From assembly GCA_028290665.1 (NCBI GenBank), contig JAQGJK010000004.1, forward strand, positions 181,247 to 245,246: DNA of 64,000 nt, given 5' to 3'. Positions 19,557 to 29,678 of the stretch are shown here, one piece after another. The notes under the pieces are model-generated. The model saw only the letters and a program-made list of their open reading frames with translations. It ran no database searches and was not told where the DNA came from. Source of the stretch: Devosia sp. (GTDB taxonomy: Bacteria; Pseudomonadota; Alphaproteobacteria; Rhizobiales; Devosiaceae). Numbering within the stretch: position 1 is the stretch's first letter; each line of letters begins with the position of its first letter. Made by a program: the position numbers and the translations under genes.

Positions 19557-20972
19557 ATGCCGACAATCCTGATGCCCGCCCTGTCGCCGACGATGGAAGA
19601 GGGCAAGCTCAGCAAATGGCTGGTCAAGGAAGGCGACATTGTTTCGCCCGGCGACGTGCTGGCCGAAATCGAGACCGACAAGGCAACCATGGAAATCGAG
19701 GCGATCGATGCCGGCACCGTCAGCAAGCTGCTGATCGCCGAGGGCACCGAGGGGGTCAAGATCAACACCGCGATCGCCATGGTATTGGGCGAAGGCGAGA
19801 CGCCGGGCGAGTTGCCGCCCCAGGCGCCCGACCAGATCGGTTCGGCGGACCCCGGGGACGAGGGGCCGCTGAATGCGCCCGCGCAGGGTGAGACTTCGGT
19901 GACGGCCGAGGCGAAAGCGCCGGCGCCCGTGGCAGCAGCGCCCAAAAGTGTCGCCGAGGCCGATCCTGATTTGCCCGAGGGCGTCGAAATGGTCGAGATG
20001 ACCGTAAGGCAGGCGCTCAACGAGGCGATGGCCGAGGAGATGCGCCGCGACAAGGACGTGTTCATCATCGGCGAGGAAGTCGCCGAGTATCAGGGCGCCT
20101 ACAAGATCACCCAGAACCTGCTGCAGGAATTCGGGCCGCAGCGCGTCATCGATACGCCGATCACCGAGCATGGCTTTACCGGCCTCGCGGTGGGCGCGGC
20201 ATTCGCGGGCCTCAAGCCCATCGTCGAATTCATGACCTGGAATTTCGCCATGCAGGCGATCGACCAGATCATCAACTCGGCTGCCAAGCAGCTCTATATG
20301 TCCGGCGGGCAGGTGCATGCGCCGATCGTGTTTCGAGGCCCCAACGGCGTCGCGTCGAGGGTCGGCGCGCAGCACAGCCAGGATTATTCGGCCTGGTATT
20401 CGCATATTCCGGGGCTGACGGTTGTTGCGCCATATTCCGCCGCCGATGCCAAGGGGCTGCTGAAGGCGGCGATCCGCTCGCCCAACCCGATCGTTTTCCT
20501 CGAGAATGAAATCCTCTACGGCTCGACCGGGCTGGTGCCGAAAATGGATGATTTCGTGCTGCCGATCGGCAAGGCGCGCATTGCCCGTCAGGGCGCCGAT
20601 GTGACCATCGTGTCGTTCTCGATGGGCATGCGCTACGCCACGCAGGCCACCGAAAAGCTGGTGTCGGCGGGGGTCGATGTCGAGCTGATCGATTTGCGCA
20701 CGCTGCGCCCGATGGACAGCGACACGGTGATCGCCTCGGTCAAAAAGACCGGCCGGCTGGTGACGGTGGAGGAGGGGTGGCCGCAGGGCGGTATCGGCGC
20801 CGAACTGGCCATGCGCGTCATGGACCAGGCCTTCGACTTCCTCGATGCCCCCGTGATGCGCGTCACCGGCAAGGACGTGCCGATGCCCTATGCCGCCAAC
20901 CTCGAAAAGCTGGCGCTGCCCCACGTCGATGACGTGATCGCGGCGGTCAATGCCGTGACCTACAGGAGCTGA
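19557..20972 (+). CDS. pdhB: Pyruvate dehydrogenase E1 component, beta subunit with lipoyl domain
   Basis: The 471-residue protein is a fusion of an N-terminal lipoyl domain and the E1-beta body. The lipoyl domain (residues 1-80) opens [27 protein letters not shown] and has its lipoylated lysine in [12 protein letters not shown] proline/alanine-rich linker precedes the body, with [35 protein letters not shown] and later [17 protein letters not shown] lipoyl domain on E1-beta is characteristic of rhizobia and other alphaproteobacteria. lipA, the lipoate synthase gene, lies about 4.4 kb downstream. Confidence 0.97.
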   Translation: MPTILMPALSPTMEEGKLSKWLVKEGDIVSPGDVLAEIETDKATMEIEAIDAGTVSKLLIAEGTEGVKINTAIAMVLGEGETPGELPPQAPDQIGSADPGDEGPLNAPAQGETSVTAEAKAPAPVAAAPKSVAEADPDLPEGVEMVEMTVRQALNEAMAEEMRRDKDVFIIGEEVAEYQGAYKITQNLLQEFGPQRVIDTPITEHGFTGLAVGAAFAGLKPIVEFMTWNFAMQAIDQIINSAAKQLYMSGGQVHAPIVFRGPNGVASRVGAQHSQDYSAWYSHIPGLTVVAPYSAADAKGLLKAAIRSPNPIVFLENEILYGSTGLVPKMDDFVLPIGKARIARQGADVTIVSFSMGMRYATQATEKLVSAGVDVELIDLRTLRPMDSDTVIASVKKTGRLVTVEEGWPQGGIGAELAMRVMDQAFDFLDAPVMRVTGKDVPMPYAANLEKLALPHVDDVIAAVNAVTYRS

Positions 20973-20977
20973 GCGCG

Positions 20978-22366
20978 ATGCCGATCAACATCACTATGCC
21001 CGCGCTTTCTCCGACGATGGAGGAGGGCACGCTTGCCAAGTGGCACGTCAAGGAAGGCGACACGGTTTCGTCGGGGGACGTGATCGCCGAGATCGAAACC
21101 GACAAGGCGACGATGGAAGTCGAGGCGGTCGACGAGGGTAAGATCGGCAAGATCGTCGTTGCCGAGGGGACCGAGAACGTCAAGGTCAACGCGGTGATTG
21201 CAGTGCTGCTACAGGATGGTGAGAGTGCCGATGCGGCGCCTGCGCCGACGCCAGCGCCCAAGGCTGCTGCACCGGAGCCTGCGCCGAAGGCCGAAGCTGC
21301 GGCGACTGCGGAGGCCGGGGGGCTGATGCGCGAGAATTCCGCCACGCAGGCTGGGGCAGCGTCGTCGTCGGCATCATCGTCTGCGTCTTCCAGCGCTTCT
21401 GCCAAGGCCGAGGCACCGAGCAATGGCAGCGATAGGACTTTCGCCTCGCCGCTGGCGCGGCGTCTGGCGAAGGACGCCAACATCGAAATCTCGACGATCC
21501 CCGGTTCGGGGCCGCATGGGCGCGTCGTCAAGGCAGATGTCGAAGCGGCAAAATCCGGCAAGGGCGCAACCAAGGCCGCGCAGGCGCCTACACCGGCCAG
21601 CCCAGGCGGCGCTACGCTCGCCGCCGGCATGACCAAAGCGCAGGTGCTCGGGCTGTACCCCGAGGATAGTTATGCGCTCATTCCCAATGATGGGATGCGC
21701 AAGACCGTCGCCGCGCGCCTGACGGAAGCCAAGCAGACGGTGCCACATTTCTACCTGACGCTCGATTGTCGGATCGATGCGCTGATGGAGGCACGCGAGC
21801 AGCTCAATGCCGCTGCGGCGGTGAAGGACGGCAAGCCGGCTTACAAGCTGTCGGTCAATGACTTCGTCATGAAGGCGTGGGCGCATGCGCTGATCAAGGT
21901 GCCGGCGGCCAACGCCACCTGGGCGGGCGATGCGATCCTGCTGCACAAGCATGCCGATGTCGCCGTCGCGGTCGCGGTGCCCGGCGGGCTGTTCACCCCG
22001 GTAGTCCGCTCCTGCGAGACCAAGTCGCTGCGCCAGATCTCGGAGGAGGTAAAAGACCTCGCCGGACGGGCGCGCAACAAGAAGCTGGCGCCGCATGAGT
22101 ATCAGGGCGGCTCTACTGCCGTGTCCAACCTCGGCATGTTCGGCATCAAGCACTTTGCCGCGGTGATCAACCCGCCGCATGGCACCATCCTCGCCGTCGG
22201 GGCGGGCGAGGAGCGGGTTTATGCCGACAAGGGACAGGTCAAGATCGGCCAGTTCATGACGGTGACGCTGAGCTGCGACCACCGCTCGGTCGATGGCGCG
22301 CTCGGCGCTGAACTGCTCGCGGCGTTCAAGGCGATCGTCGAGACGCCGATCATGATGCTGGCTTGA
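20978..22366 (+). CDS. pdhC: Dihydrolipoamide acetyltransferase (E2) of pyruvate dehydrogenase
   Basis: Transfers the acetyl group from lipoyl-E2 to coenzyme A. The 462 residues contain, in order, a lipoyl domain ([22 protein letters not shown], lysine in [11 protein letters not shown]) and an Ala/Pro linker with an unusual serine-rich run near residue 130. The peripheral subunit-binding domain follows ([34 protein letters not shown]), then the catalytic domain ending with the [14 protein letters not shown] active-site motif. The first 60 residues are nearly the same as those of PdhB. It starts 5 bases after pdhB. Confidence 0.97.
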   Translation: MPINITMPALSPTMEEGTLAKWHVKEGDTVSSGDVIAEIETDKATMEVEAVDEGKIGKIVVAEGTENVKVNAVIAVLLQDGESADAAPAPTPAPKAAAPEPAPKAEAAATAEAGGLMRENSATQAGAASSSASSSASSSASAKAEAPSNGSDRTFASPLARRLAKDANIEISTIPGSGPHGRVVKADVEAAKSGKGATKAAQAPTPASPGGATLAAGMTKAQVLGLYPEDSYALIPNDGMRKTVAARLTEAKQTVPHFYLTLDCRIDALMEAREQLNAAAAVKDGKPAYKLSVNDFVMKAWAHALIKVPAANATWAGDAILLHKHADVAVAVAVPGGLFTPVVRSCETKSLRQISEEVKDLAGRARNKKLAPHEYQGGSTAVSNLGMFGIKHFAAVINPPHGTILAVGAGEERVYADKGQVKIGQFMTVTLSCDHRSVDGALGAELLAAFKAIVETPIMMLA

Positions 22367-22377
22367 GGGGCAGGGCG

Positions 22378-23019
22378 ATGCACACAATTCTCGCTTTCGG
22401 CGATAGCCTGACCTTTGGCGCCAACGCCGAAACCGGCGCGCGGCATGCGTTCGAGGAGCGCTGGCCGAGCGTGCTCGGTGCCGGGCTCGGGGATGGCGTG
22501 CGCGTCATTGCCGAGGGGCTTGGTGGCCGGACGACGGTGTTCGACGACTTTTCCGCGGCGGCCGATCGGAACGGCGCACGGGTGCTGCCGACGCTGCTCG
22601 ATACGCACAAGCCGCTCGATCTGGTGATCATTTTTCTCGGGACTAATGACCTGAAACTGTACCTCAACGGCAGCGCTTTTGGCGCCGCCATGGGGGTCAA
22701 ACGGCTGGCCGAAATCGTCCGCACCCATCCCTATGGCCCGGCGTATCCGGGGGTGCCCAAAGTCGTCATCGTCGCGCCGCCACTGACCGTCGCGACCGAG
22801 CACGCCGACCTGCAGCCGATGTTCGCGCCGCGCGGTGACGAAGCAAAACTGTTCGATTTCTTCTACAGCCGCATCGCTCGCGAACTCGGCGGCGGATATT
22901 TCAACGCCGCCACGGTAGCGACCGCCAGCCCGATCGACGGCGTCCACCTCGACGCCGCCAACACCCGCGCCATCGGCGAGGGACTGGTGCCGGTGGTCAA
23001 AGCGGCGCTGGGACTGTGA
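22378..23019 (+). CDS. SGNH-family hydrolase (GDSL esterase)
   Basis: A 213-residue SGNH hydrolase with block I GDSLTFGAN (Ser), GLGGRTTV (Gly), block III GTNDLK (Asn) and block V DGVHLD (Asp-x-x-His). No signal peptide is visible, so it is probably cytosolic. The order of the domain resembles arylesterase-type members. The ATG follows GGGGCAGGG and comes 11 bases after the pdhC stop. The following GNAT gene overlaps it by 4 bases (GTGA). A hydrolase and an acetyltransferase between E2 and E3 of pyruvate dehydrogenase are unexpected functionally. Confidence 0.88.
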   Translation: MHTILAFGDSLTFGANAETGARHAFEERWPSVLGAGLGDGVRVIAEGLGGRTTVFDDFSAAADRNGARVLPTLLDTHKPLDLVIIFLGTNDLKLYLNGSAFGAAMGVKRLAEIVRTHPYGPAYPGVPKVVIVAPPLTVATEHADLQPMFAPRGDEAKLFDFFYSRIARELGGGYFNAATVATASPIDGVHLDAANTRAIGEGLVPVVKAALGL

Positions 23020-23600
23020 GCATCACGCTGCGGCCGGGGCTGAAATCCGATGCTGCCGAGATAGCACTGCTGGTCAACATAGCGACGCATGGCGGGATTG
23101 GCATGGGCTGGGCGCAGGACGAACGGATCGGCGACACCTATGATCCGGCGGAAATCGGCCGGCTCGAAATGCTCGACGATAGCTCGGAACTGAACTGGCG
23201 CAATGCGACGATGGCCGAAAGCGATGGCGAAATCGCCGGGATGCTGCTCGGTTACCGCGAGCCCGAAACGATGCCGCCGATGCCGGTCGGACTCCCGGCG
23301 TTCCTCGTGCCGATCGTCGAACTCGAACGGCTGGCGACATCGCGCTGGTTCATCAGCATGCTGGCGGTGCATCTCGACTGGCGCAGCAAGGGCATCGGCG
23401 CGCAATTGCTCGATCTGGCGGAAACCAAACGCGCCGAAACGCAGGGGCGGGGGCTGGCGCTGATTGTCGAGGACGCCAATCTCGGGGCGCGGAAGCTTTA
23501 TGAGCGGCGCGGTTTTGCGGTCGAAACCTCGCGCCCGATGCGGCGCTATCCCGACGGCACGGCGCCCGGACAGGACTGGCTCCTGATGGTTAAGGACTGA
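23016..23600 (+). CDS. GNAT-family N-acetyltransferase
   Basis: The 194-residue protein has the GNAT acetyl-CoA-binding segment ISMLAVHLDWRSKGIGAQLLDLAETKRAETQGRGLALIV, in which RSKGIG is the Q/RxxGxG loop. NLGARKLYERRGFAVETSRPM near the end is also typical. Substrate is unknown. The start is a GTG overlapping the SGNH hydrolase stop. lpd follows after 4 bases, so the gene is fixed inside the pyruvate dehydrogenase operon. Confidence 0.88.
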   Translation: MSITLRPGLKSDAAEIALLVNIATHGGIGMGWAQDERIGDTYDPAEIGRLEMLDDSSELNWRNATMAESDGEIAGMLLGYREPETMPPMPVGLPAFLVPIVELERLATSRWFISMLAVHLDWRSKGIGAQLLDLAETKRAETQGRGLALIVEDANLGARKLYERRGFAVETSRPMRRYPDGTAPGQDWLLMVKD

Positions 23601-23604
23601 ACAA

Positions 23605-25044
23605 ATGGCCAATTCCTACGACCTCATCGTCATCGGCGCCGGTCCCGGCGGCTATATCGCGGCGATCCGCGGGGCGCAGCTTGGGATGAAAGTCGCCATC
23701 GTCGAGCGCGAGCACATGGCGGGTATCTGCTCGAACTGGGGCTGCATCCCGACCAAGGCGCTGCTGCGCTCGGCCGAAGTCTATTCGCACATGGAACACG
23801 CCGCGTCGTATGGGCTCAATGCCGGCAACTACAGCGCCGATATCACCGCCGTGGTGCAGCGCTCGCGCGGCATTGCCGGGCAGATGAACAACGGCGTCCA
23901 GTTTCTGATGAAGAAAAACAAGGTCGACATCATCTGGGGCGAGGCGAAGCTGACCAAACCCGGAGAGATCGTCGTTGGCAAAATAACCAAGAAGCCGGTC
24001 GAACCGCAGCATCCCCCGCCGAAGAACACGCTGGGCGAGGGGACCTACACTGCCAAGAACATCATTGTCGCCACTGGCGCGCGGCCGCGCGTATTGCCAG
24101 GGATCGAGCCTGATAGCGACCGGATCTGGACGTATTTCGAGGCGATGATCCCTAGAACTATGCCGAAATCGCTGGCGATTATGGGCTCGGGCGCCATCGG
24201 CATCGAGTTCGCCTCATTCTATCGCACGTTCGGGGTCGAAGTGACGGTCATCGAATTGCTGCCGCAAATCCTGCCGGTGGAGGATGCCGAAATCGCCGAG
24301 CATGTGCGGAAGCGGCTCGAAAAACGCGGCATCAAATTCCTGACCGACGCCAAGGTGACGAGGGTCGATAAGACTGCGACCAGCGTTACCGCCCATATCG
24401 AACTCAAGGGCGGCGGCACCCAGCAGATCACGGCCAACCATCTGATTTCGGCTGTCGGCGTGCAGTGCAACACCGAGAATCTCGGCCTCGAAGGGTTGGG
24501 CGTGAAGCTTGAGCGGGGCGCCATCGTCACCGACGGCTTCGGCCGCACCAATGTGGCGGGCGTCTGGGCCATTGGCGATGTCGCCGGGCCGCCGATGCTG
24601 GCGCATAAGGCCGAGCACGAGGCCGTGGTCACCGTCGAAACCATCGCCGGGCTGCACGTCCACGCGCTCGACAAGTCCAAAGTCCCCGGCTGCACCTATT
24701 GCGACCCGCAGGTGGCAAGTGTCGGGATGACCGAAGCGAAGGCCCGCGAAACCGGGCGCGAGATCAAAGTTGGGAAATTCCCGTTTATCGGCAACGGCAA
24801 GGCCATCGCGCTCGGCGAGCCCGAAGGGCTGGTCAAGACCATCTTCGATGCCAAGACCGGCGAACTTATCGGCGCCCACCTCGTCGGCGCCGAAGTCACC
24901 GAACTGATCCAGGGCTTCGTCGTTGCCATGAACCTCGAAACCACCGAGGAAGACCTCATCCACACCATCTTCCCGCACCCGACGCTCAGCGAGACGATGA
25001 AGGAAAGCGTGCTGGCCGCCTATGGGCGGGCGCTGAACGTCTAG
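23605..25044 (+). CDS. lpd: Dihydrolipoyl dehydrogenase (E3)
   Basis: Reoxidises the dihydrolipoyl group of E2 using FAD and NAD. In the 479-residue protein the FAD site is IGAGPGGYIAAIRGAQLG and the redox-active disulfide lies in GICSNWGCIPTKALLR. The NAD site is MGSGAIGIEFASFYRTFG, the second FAD segment is VAGVWAIGDVAGPPMLAHKA, and the catalytic base is in FPHPTLSETMKE. Its position at the end of the pdh cluster makes it the complex-specific E3, although E3 can serve other complexes. Confidence 0.97.
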   Translation: MANSYDLIVIGAGPGGYIAAIRGAQLGMKVAIVEREHMAGICSNWGCIPTKALLRSAEVYSHMEHAASYGLNAGNYSADITAVVQRSRGIAGQMNNGVQFLMKKNKVDIIWGEAKLTKPGEIVVGKITKKPVEPQHPPPKNTLGEGTYTAKNIIVATGARPRVLPGIEPDSDRIWTYFEAMIPRTMPKSLAIMGSGAIGIEFASFYRTFGVEVTVIELLPQILPVEDAEIAEHVRKRLEKRGIKFLTDAKVTRVDKTATSVTAHIELKGGGTQQITANHLISAVGVQCNTENLGLEGLGVKLERGAIVTDGFGRTNVAGVWAIGDVAGPPMLAHKAEHEAVVTVETIAGLHVHALDKSKVPGCTYCDPQVASVGMTEAKARETGREIKVGKFPFIGNGKAIALGEPEGLVKTIFDAKTGELIGAHLVGAEVTELIQGFVVAMNLETTEEDLIHTIFPHPTLSETMKESVLAAYGRALNV

Positions 25045-25073
25045 CCGATCACAAATTCCGCCGGAGAACTGCC

Positions 25074-25331
25074 ATGCCGACCGATACAACTGCGCTGCTG
25101 ATTTTCCTCGCTATCGGGCTGGTGGCCGGGTGGCTGGCGAGTCTGGTGCTCGGGGGCGGGGGGCTGGTGCGGAACTTGATTGTTGGGGTGATCGGGGCGT
25201 TTGTCGGGGGGTGGTTGTTGTCGGTGGCGAATGTTTCGCTACCGGTGGGTAATGTCTTGGTGAGCCAGATCATTACGGCGACGATCGGCGCCATCGTGGT
25301 GATTGCAGTGGCGCGGATCATCGCGCGCTGA
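25074..25331 (+). CDS. GlsB/YeaQ/YmgE-family membrane protein
   Basis: An 85-residue, glycine-rich hydrophobic protein with three membrane segments. It contains the family pattern LAIGLVAGWLASLVLGGGGLVRNLIVGVIGAFVGGWLL. These transglycosylase-associated proteins are often stress-induced; no biochemical role is established. The ATG at 25074 has GGAGA upstream. It lies 29 bases after lpd and may be transcribed with it, or separately before lipA. Confidence 0.85.
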   Translation: MPTDTTALLIFLAIGLVAGWLASLVLGGGGLVRNLIVGVIGAFVGGWLLSVANVSLPVGNVLVSQIITATIGAIVVIAVARIIAR

Positions 25332-25418
25332 AAACGCTCTAGCATGGCTGCCGCCCGGTGCGGTGGCGAGCCTTGAACGGTGCCGGCCGGCACGCGATAT
25401 TCCGGCGAAGGAGATGTT

Positions 25419-26393
25419 GTGGTTACCCTGATCGATACTCTCGCCCCGGCCGGCTTCAACAAGGCCCTGCCGCGGCACCCCGAAAAACAGCATCGCCCCG
25501 ACACCGAGGTGCTCCGGAAACCGGACTGGATTCGCGTCCGCGCCCCGGGCTCGCCGGTATATCGGGAGACCCAGCAGATCGTTCGCGAACATGGGCTCGT
25601 GACGGTGTGCGAGGAAGCCGGGTGCCCCAATATCGGCGAGTGCTGGAGCAAGAAGCACGCCACCATGATGATCATGGGCGAGGTGTGCACGCGCGCCTGC
25701 GCCTTCTGCAATGTGCGCACCGGGCTGCCGCTGCCGCTCGATCCGCTTGAGCCGGAACACGTTGCAATTGCGGTGGAAAAGCTCGGGCTCGAGCATGTGG
25801 TGATCACGTCGGTCGATCGTGACGACCTGCCGGATGGCGGGGCGCGGCACTTCGCCGAGGTCATTGGCGCGATCCGTCGCCGCACGCCGCGGACGACGAT
25901 CGAAATCCTGACCCCGGATTTCCTCCGTAAGCCCGGGGCGCTTGAAATCGTGGTGGCGGCGAAGCCCGACGTGTTCAACCACAACCTCGAAACGGTACCG
26001 GGCAACTATCTGAAGGTGCGGCCCGGGGCGCGGTATTTCCATTCGCTGCGGCTGCTGCAGCGGGTCAAGGAGCTCGATCCGACGATGTTCACCAAATCGG
26101 GGATCATGGTCGGGCTCGGCGAAGAGCGGAACGAAGTGCTGCAGCTGATGGACGATCTGCGTTCGGCCGATGTCGATTTCCTGACCATCGGGCAGTATCT
26201 GCAGCCGACGCGAAAGCACCATCCGGTGCTGCGATTCGTCACCCCCGACGAGTTCAAATCGTTCGCCACCATCGCGACGACCAAGGGGTTTTTGCTGGTG
26301 TCGTCGAGCCCGCTGACCCGCTCCTCGCACCATGCCGGCGAAGATTTTGCCCGGCTGCGCGCAGCGCGCCATGCCCTGTTGCAGGTGGCCTGA
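25419..26393 (+). CDS. lipA: Lipoyl synthase
   Basis: Radical SAM enzyme that inserts two sulfurs into octanoyl groups on lipoyl domains. The auxiliary cluster ligands lie in [15 protein letters not shown] and the SAM cluster ligands in [10 protein letters not shown]; the C-terminal [18 protein letters not shown] contains the essential serine. I chose the GTG at 25419, which follows GAAGGAG by five bases, giving 324 residues; the frame extends to 25380 without a better site. Location close to the pyruvate dehydrogenase genes, whose E1-beta and E2 both need lipoylation, fits the function. Confidence 0.96.
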   Translation: MVTLIDTLAPAGFNKALPRHPEKQHRPDTEVLRKPDWIRVRAPGSPVYRETQQIVREHGLVTVCEEAGCPNIGECWSKKHATMMIMGEVCTRACAFCNVRTGLPLPLDPLEPEHVAIAVEKLGLEHVVITSVDRDDLPDGGARHFAEVIGAIRRRTPRTTIEILTPDFLRKPGALEIVVAAKPDVFNHNLETVPGNYLKVRPGARYFHSLRLLQRVKELDPTMFTKSGIMVGLGEERNEVLQLMDDLRSADVDFLTIGQYLQPTRKHHPVLRFVTPDEFKSFATIATTKGFLLVSSSPLTRSSHHAGEDFARLRAARHALLQVA

Positions 26394-26836
26394 TGCCCGA
26401 TCTGTTTTTCGAACGGCATCTGCCGCATCTGCCCGAGCGCATCTTTGAGCTGATCGGCGATCTCGAGAGCTATCCGGAATTCATTCCGAACTGCAAGGCG
26501 ATGGACGTGCGGCCCGACCCAAATCCGGGTGGCGAAAATTCCGTGCTGGCGCGGATGACCATCGGCTTCGGGTTGATCACGCAATCCTACACCAGCCGCG
26601 TCACCCGGGACGTCAAGGCGATGACGATCACTGCCGAAGCCGTCGACGGGCCGTTTTCGTATCTCGACAGCAAATGGTCGCTGGAGCGGGAGGGCGAGGG
26701 GACTCGTGTCCGCTTCGACATCGATTTCAAGATCAAGAACCCGCTGATCAAGGCCGTCGCCGAGCCGGCGTTTGCCGCCAAGCAACGCGAGATCATCACC
26801 GCTTTCGAGGACGAGGCCGACCGGCGGTTCGGCTGA
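26393..26836 (+). CDS. Coq10/RatA-type START-domain protein
   Basis: A 147-residue member of the Coq10/RatA family (polyketide cyclase/START fold). It has HLPERIFELIGDLESYPEFIPNCKAMDV at the N-terminus and FDIDFKIKNPLIKAVAEPAFAAK in the second half. Relatives bind ubiquinone and help respiration; the E. coli relative RatA was also reported to affect ribosome assembly. Its ATG overlaps the lipA stop by one base, the common lipA-coq10 arrangement of alphaproteobacteria. Its stop codon abuts the stop of the converging cinA gene. Confidence 0.9.
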   Translation: MPDLFFERHLPHLPERIFELIGDLESYPEFIPNCKAMDVRPDPNPGGENSVLARMTIGFGLITQSYTSRVTRDVKAMTITAEAVDGPFSYLDSKWSLEREGEGTRVRFDIDFKIKNPLIKAVAEPAFAAKQREIITAFEDEADRRFG

Positions 26837-27343
26837 TCAGACCTCGACGGGCAGGCTCAGCACTTCGAGCAGCAGGGCCAGCGCCGCATCGACGCTGAGC
26901 GAGCGCACTTCGTCGCGGCCGACGGGGCCGAAGCGGAATTCGCGGACCGTGGTGTCGTGCTCGGTGGCGACGGCGATGTGGACGAGGCCGACCGGCTTTT
27001 CGTCACTGCCACCGGTGGGGCCGGCGATGCCGGTGACGCTGACGGCCACATCGGTATGGGCCGTGGTGCGGGCGCCGTTGGCCATGGCGCGGGCGACCTG
27101 GGTCGAGACGGCGCCATAATCGCGGATCAGCCGCGCCGGCACGCCGATCAGCCGCGTCTTGGCGGAATTGGAATAGGTGACGAAGCCACCATAAACCGCG
27201 ATCGAGGCGCCGGGAACCCCGGTCAGCGCGGCGCTAAGCAGCCCGCCGGTGCAGCTTTCCGCCAGCGCAATGGTCTGCTTGCTGTCGGTCAGTAGCGCGA
27301 TGATTTCCTTCGCCAAACTTGGCTTCGATTCGGCTTTTGCCAT
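26837..27343 (-). CDS. pncC: CinA C-terminal-family nicotinamide-nucleotide amidase
   Basis: The 168-residue protein is the stand-alone CinA C-terminal domain. It carries LAESCTGGLLSAALTGVPGASIAVYGGFVTYSNSAKTRLIGV and VSVTGIAGPTGGSDEKPVGLVHIAVA. E. coli relatives hydrolyse nicotinamide mononucleotide to nicotinate mononucleotide in the pyridine nucleotide cycle. It follows the ispDF stop codon directly, with GGAGGA overlapping the end of ispDF. The order ispDF-cinA-coq10-lipA around this point is usual for rhizobia. Confidence 0.93.
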   Translation of the reverse strand: MAKAESKPSLAKEIIALLTDSKQTIALAESCTGGLLSAALTGVPGASIAVYGGFVTYSNSAKTRLIGVPARLIRDYGAVSTQVARAMANGARTTAHTDVAVSVTGIAGPTGGSDEKPVGLVHIAVATEHDTTVREFRFGPVGRDEVRSLSVDAALALLLEVLSLPVEV

Positions 27344-28537
27344 CTATTCCTCCCTCGGCAATTCGACGCTGGCGCTTGCCATCGCCACGATGCCTTCTTC
27401 TCGGCCGGTAAAACCCAGCTTCTCGCTCGTCGTTGCCTTTACGGCTACGCGGGAGGCGGAAATTCCGCAAGCCTCGGCGATGCTGGCGCACATGGCGGCG
27501 ACGTGCGGGCCGATGCGCGGCGCTTCGCAGACGAGGGTCAGGTCGAGGTTGACGATGCGGCCGTGGCGTTGCTTGACCAGCGCCGCCGCGTGGCGGAGGA
27601 AGTGGGCCGAGGCCATGCCGCGCCACTGCATGTCGGTGGGTGGGAAATGCGTGCCGATATCGCCTTCGCCGATGGCGCCGAGCAGCGCGTCGGTCAGCGC
27701 GTGCAGCCCGACATCGGCATCGGAGTGGCCCTTGAGTTTCGCGGTGTGAGGTATTTCGACGCCGCCGAGCCACACCGAAGTGCCGGGCTCGAATGGATGC
27801 ACGTCAAAGCCGGTGCCAATCCGGGTTTCCATCAGATTGTCTCCCGCCAGCAGGCGCTCGGCGCGGGCAAAATCCTCGGGCCGGGTGATTTTGAAATTGC
27901 TTCCGGCACCGGGAACCAGCCGGACGCTGAGGCCGGCCCACTCGGCGATCGCCGCGTCATCGGTGAATTCGCGCGGCAGATTGGCGGCCCGCAAATGCGC
28001 CGAGAGGATCTGGGCGAAGCGGAACCCCTGCGGCGTCTGTGCTGCAAACAGCGTGTGCCGGTCTTCGGTAGCGACGATGCTGGTGCCATCGAGAGAGCGC
28101 TTCAGCGTATCGGTGACCGGCATGGCGGGCAGGGCGCCATCGTGATCGGCCAGCGCAGCGATGACGCGCTGGCTGAGGGCAGCGTCCGAAAACGGGCGGG
28201 CGGCGTCCTGGATCAGCACATAGTCGGGGCGCAATGGAGCCAAGGCTGCTAGCCCGGCTCGGACCGATTCCTGTCGCGTCGGGCCACCATGGACGGGGGG
28301 CAGCACGCGGGGATCGTCGATGGCGAGGCGCTGCAGCCGTTCAGCGTGCTCGGGAGCGATGACCACAGCGAGATGATTCATGCCGGGAACGGCGAGCATG
28401 TTGCGCAGGGTTCGCGCCAGCACCGGAACGCCGCCGATGCTGCGGTATTGCTTGGGGGTCGGGTCGCCAGCGCCGGACGCGCGCTCGCCCCGACCGGCGG
28501 CGACGACGATGGCGGCGATGATCCTGTTGCGGCTCAT
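27344..28537 (-). CDS. ispDF: Bifunctional IspD/IspF isoprenoid enzyme
   Basis: Fusion of two enzymes of the methylerythritol phosphate pathway. The N-terminal ~230 residues are 2-C-methylerythritol 4-phosphate cytidylyltransferase, with AAGRGERASGAGDPTPKQYRSIGG and VLIQDAARPF. The C-terminal ~160 residues are 2-C-methylerythritol 2,4-cyclodiphosphate synthase, with the metal site GTGFDVHPFEPGTSV and the GHSDADVGLHALTDALLGAIGEGDIGTHFPPTD block. At 397 residues it has the usual length of the alphaproteobacterial fusion. It diverges from dusB across about 145 bases. Confidence 0.96.
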   Translation of the reverse strand: MSRNRIIAAIVVAAGRGERASGAGDPTPKQYRSIGGVPVLARTLRNMLAVPGMNHLAVVIAPEHAERLQRLAIDDPRVLPPVHGGPTRQESVRAGLAALAPLRPDYVLIQDAARPFSDAALSQRVIAALADHDGALPAMPVTDTLKRSLDGTSIVATEDRHTLFAAQTPQGFRFAQILSAHLRAANLPREFTDDAAIAEWAGLSVRLVPGAGSNFKITRPEDFARAERLLAGDNLMETRIGTGFDVHPFEPGTSVWLGGVEIPHTAKLKGHSDADVGLHALTDALLGAIGEGDIGTHFPPTDMQWRGMASAHFLRHAAALVKQRHGRIVNLDLTLVCEAPRIGPHVAAMCASIAEACGISASRVAVKATTSEKLGFTGREEGIVAMASASVELPREE

Positions 28538-28682
28538 GAAATGGCCTTCACCATATAGTCACAGGCCGGTGGTCTAGGACGCGCGTCGGCTGGTCGCAAG
28601 CACGCCTTTGCGGTTGCGCCTGCGGCGATTTTGATTATTGTGCGGGCACTATCCAACAGTTGTGCGTTTCAGGGGCACTTGC

Positions 28683-29678
28683 GTGCGTGATACTGCCTCG
28701 GTTTTGAGCATTGGCGGTTTGTCGCTGAGCAATGCCGCGTTCCTGGCGCCGATGGCGGGCATTACCGATCGGCCGTTCCGCGTGCTGGCCGAACGCTTCG
28801 GCGCCGGGCTGGTGGTTTCGGAAATGATCGCCAGCAACGCACTCAGCACCGGGCAGCACGAAATGCTGCGGAAACTGCGGCGCTCGGGCAACTTGCCGCA
28901 TGTGGTGCAACTGGCGGGCTGCGAGGCACAATGGATGCGGCGCGGCGCGGAAATCGCCGCTGATGCAGGGGCCGATGCGCTCGACATCAATCTCGGTTGC
29001 CCGGCGAAACGCGTCACCAATGGCTATGCCGGTTCGGCACTGATGCGGGTGCCCGATCTGGCGCTGGAGCTGATCGAAGCGGTGCTTAAGGCGACGCCGC
29101 TGCCGGTCACAGTCAAGATGCGGCTCGGCTGGGACGAGGATTGTCTCAACGCCGCCCAAATCGCCCTGCGTGCAGAGGCGGCTGGGGTGTCGCGGATCAC
29201 GGTGCATGCGCGGACCCGGCAGCAGTTTTACAAGGGCGAAGCGCGCTGGCCGCTAGTGGCGCCGGTAGTCGAGGCAGTCGGCATTCCGGTGACGGTTAAT
29301 GGCGATATCACCAGTCTCGGCGATGCCAAGGCGGCACTCGGCGAGTCGGGTGCGGCGGCGGTGATGATCGGCCGTGGGGCGCTCGGGCAGCCCTGGCTGG
29401 TGGGGCAGGTGGGTGCGGCGCTGGCAGGCGAGCTAGTACCGGACAAGCCGACCGACCTCGCTGATCTGGTGAATGAACATTACGAGATGATGCTCGAGGA
29501 ATATGGAAGTGAGCTCGGGGTGCGCGTGGCGCGGAAGCATCTCGACTGGTATCTCGAAGCCAATATCGTCGGGCTCGATCCGGTCGCGCGCAAAGCGCTG
29601 CTGGTCGAGACCGACCCGGTGCTGGTACGACGCGGTGTCAACAGTATCTTCGCTGAGCCGCTGAGGCAGGCCGCATGA
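28683..29678 (+). CDS. dusB: tRNA-dihydrouridine synthase B
   Basis: FMN enzyme that reduces specific uridines in tRNA D-loops (NifR3 family). [28 protein letters not shown] opens the barrel. [20 protein letters not shown] has the catalytic cysteine, and [14 protein letters not shown] and [35 protein letters not shown] complete the pattern. The GTG at 28683 follows AGGGG; the frame is open to 28638. It heads the classic dusB-ntrB-ntrC block and overlaps ntrB by 4 bases. Confidence 0.95.
   Translation: MRDTASVLSIGGLSLSNAAFLAPMAGITDRPFRVLAERFGAGLVVSEMIASNALSTGQHEMLRKLRRSGNLPHVVQLAGCEAQWMRRGAEIAADAGADALDINLGCPAKRVTNGYAGSALMRVPDLALELIEAVLKATPLPVTVKMRLGWDEDCLNAAQIALRAEAAGVSRITVHARTRQQFYKGEARWPLVAPVVEAVGIPVTVNGDITSLGDAKAALGESGAAAVMIGRGALGQPWLVGQVGAALAGELVPDKPTDLADLVNEHYEMMLEEYGSELGVRVARKHLDWYLEANIVGLDPVARKALLVETDPVLVRRGVNSIFAEPLRQAA

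Noticed and set aside
19302..20924. 540-codon open frame opposite pdhB
   Set aside because: It lies wholly antisense to pdhB and its neighbour, has no family resemblance and a His/Arg/Asp-rich composition typical of shadow frames in GC-rich DNA.
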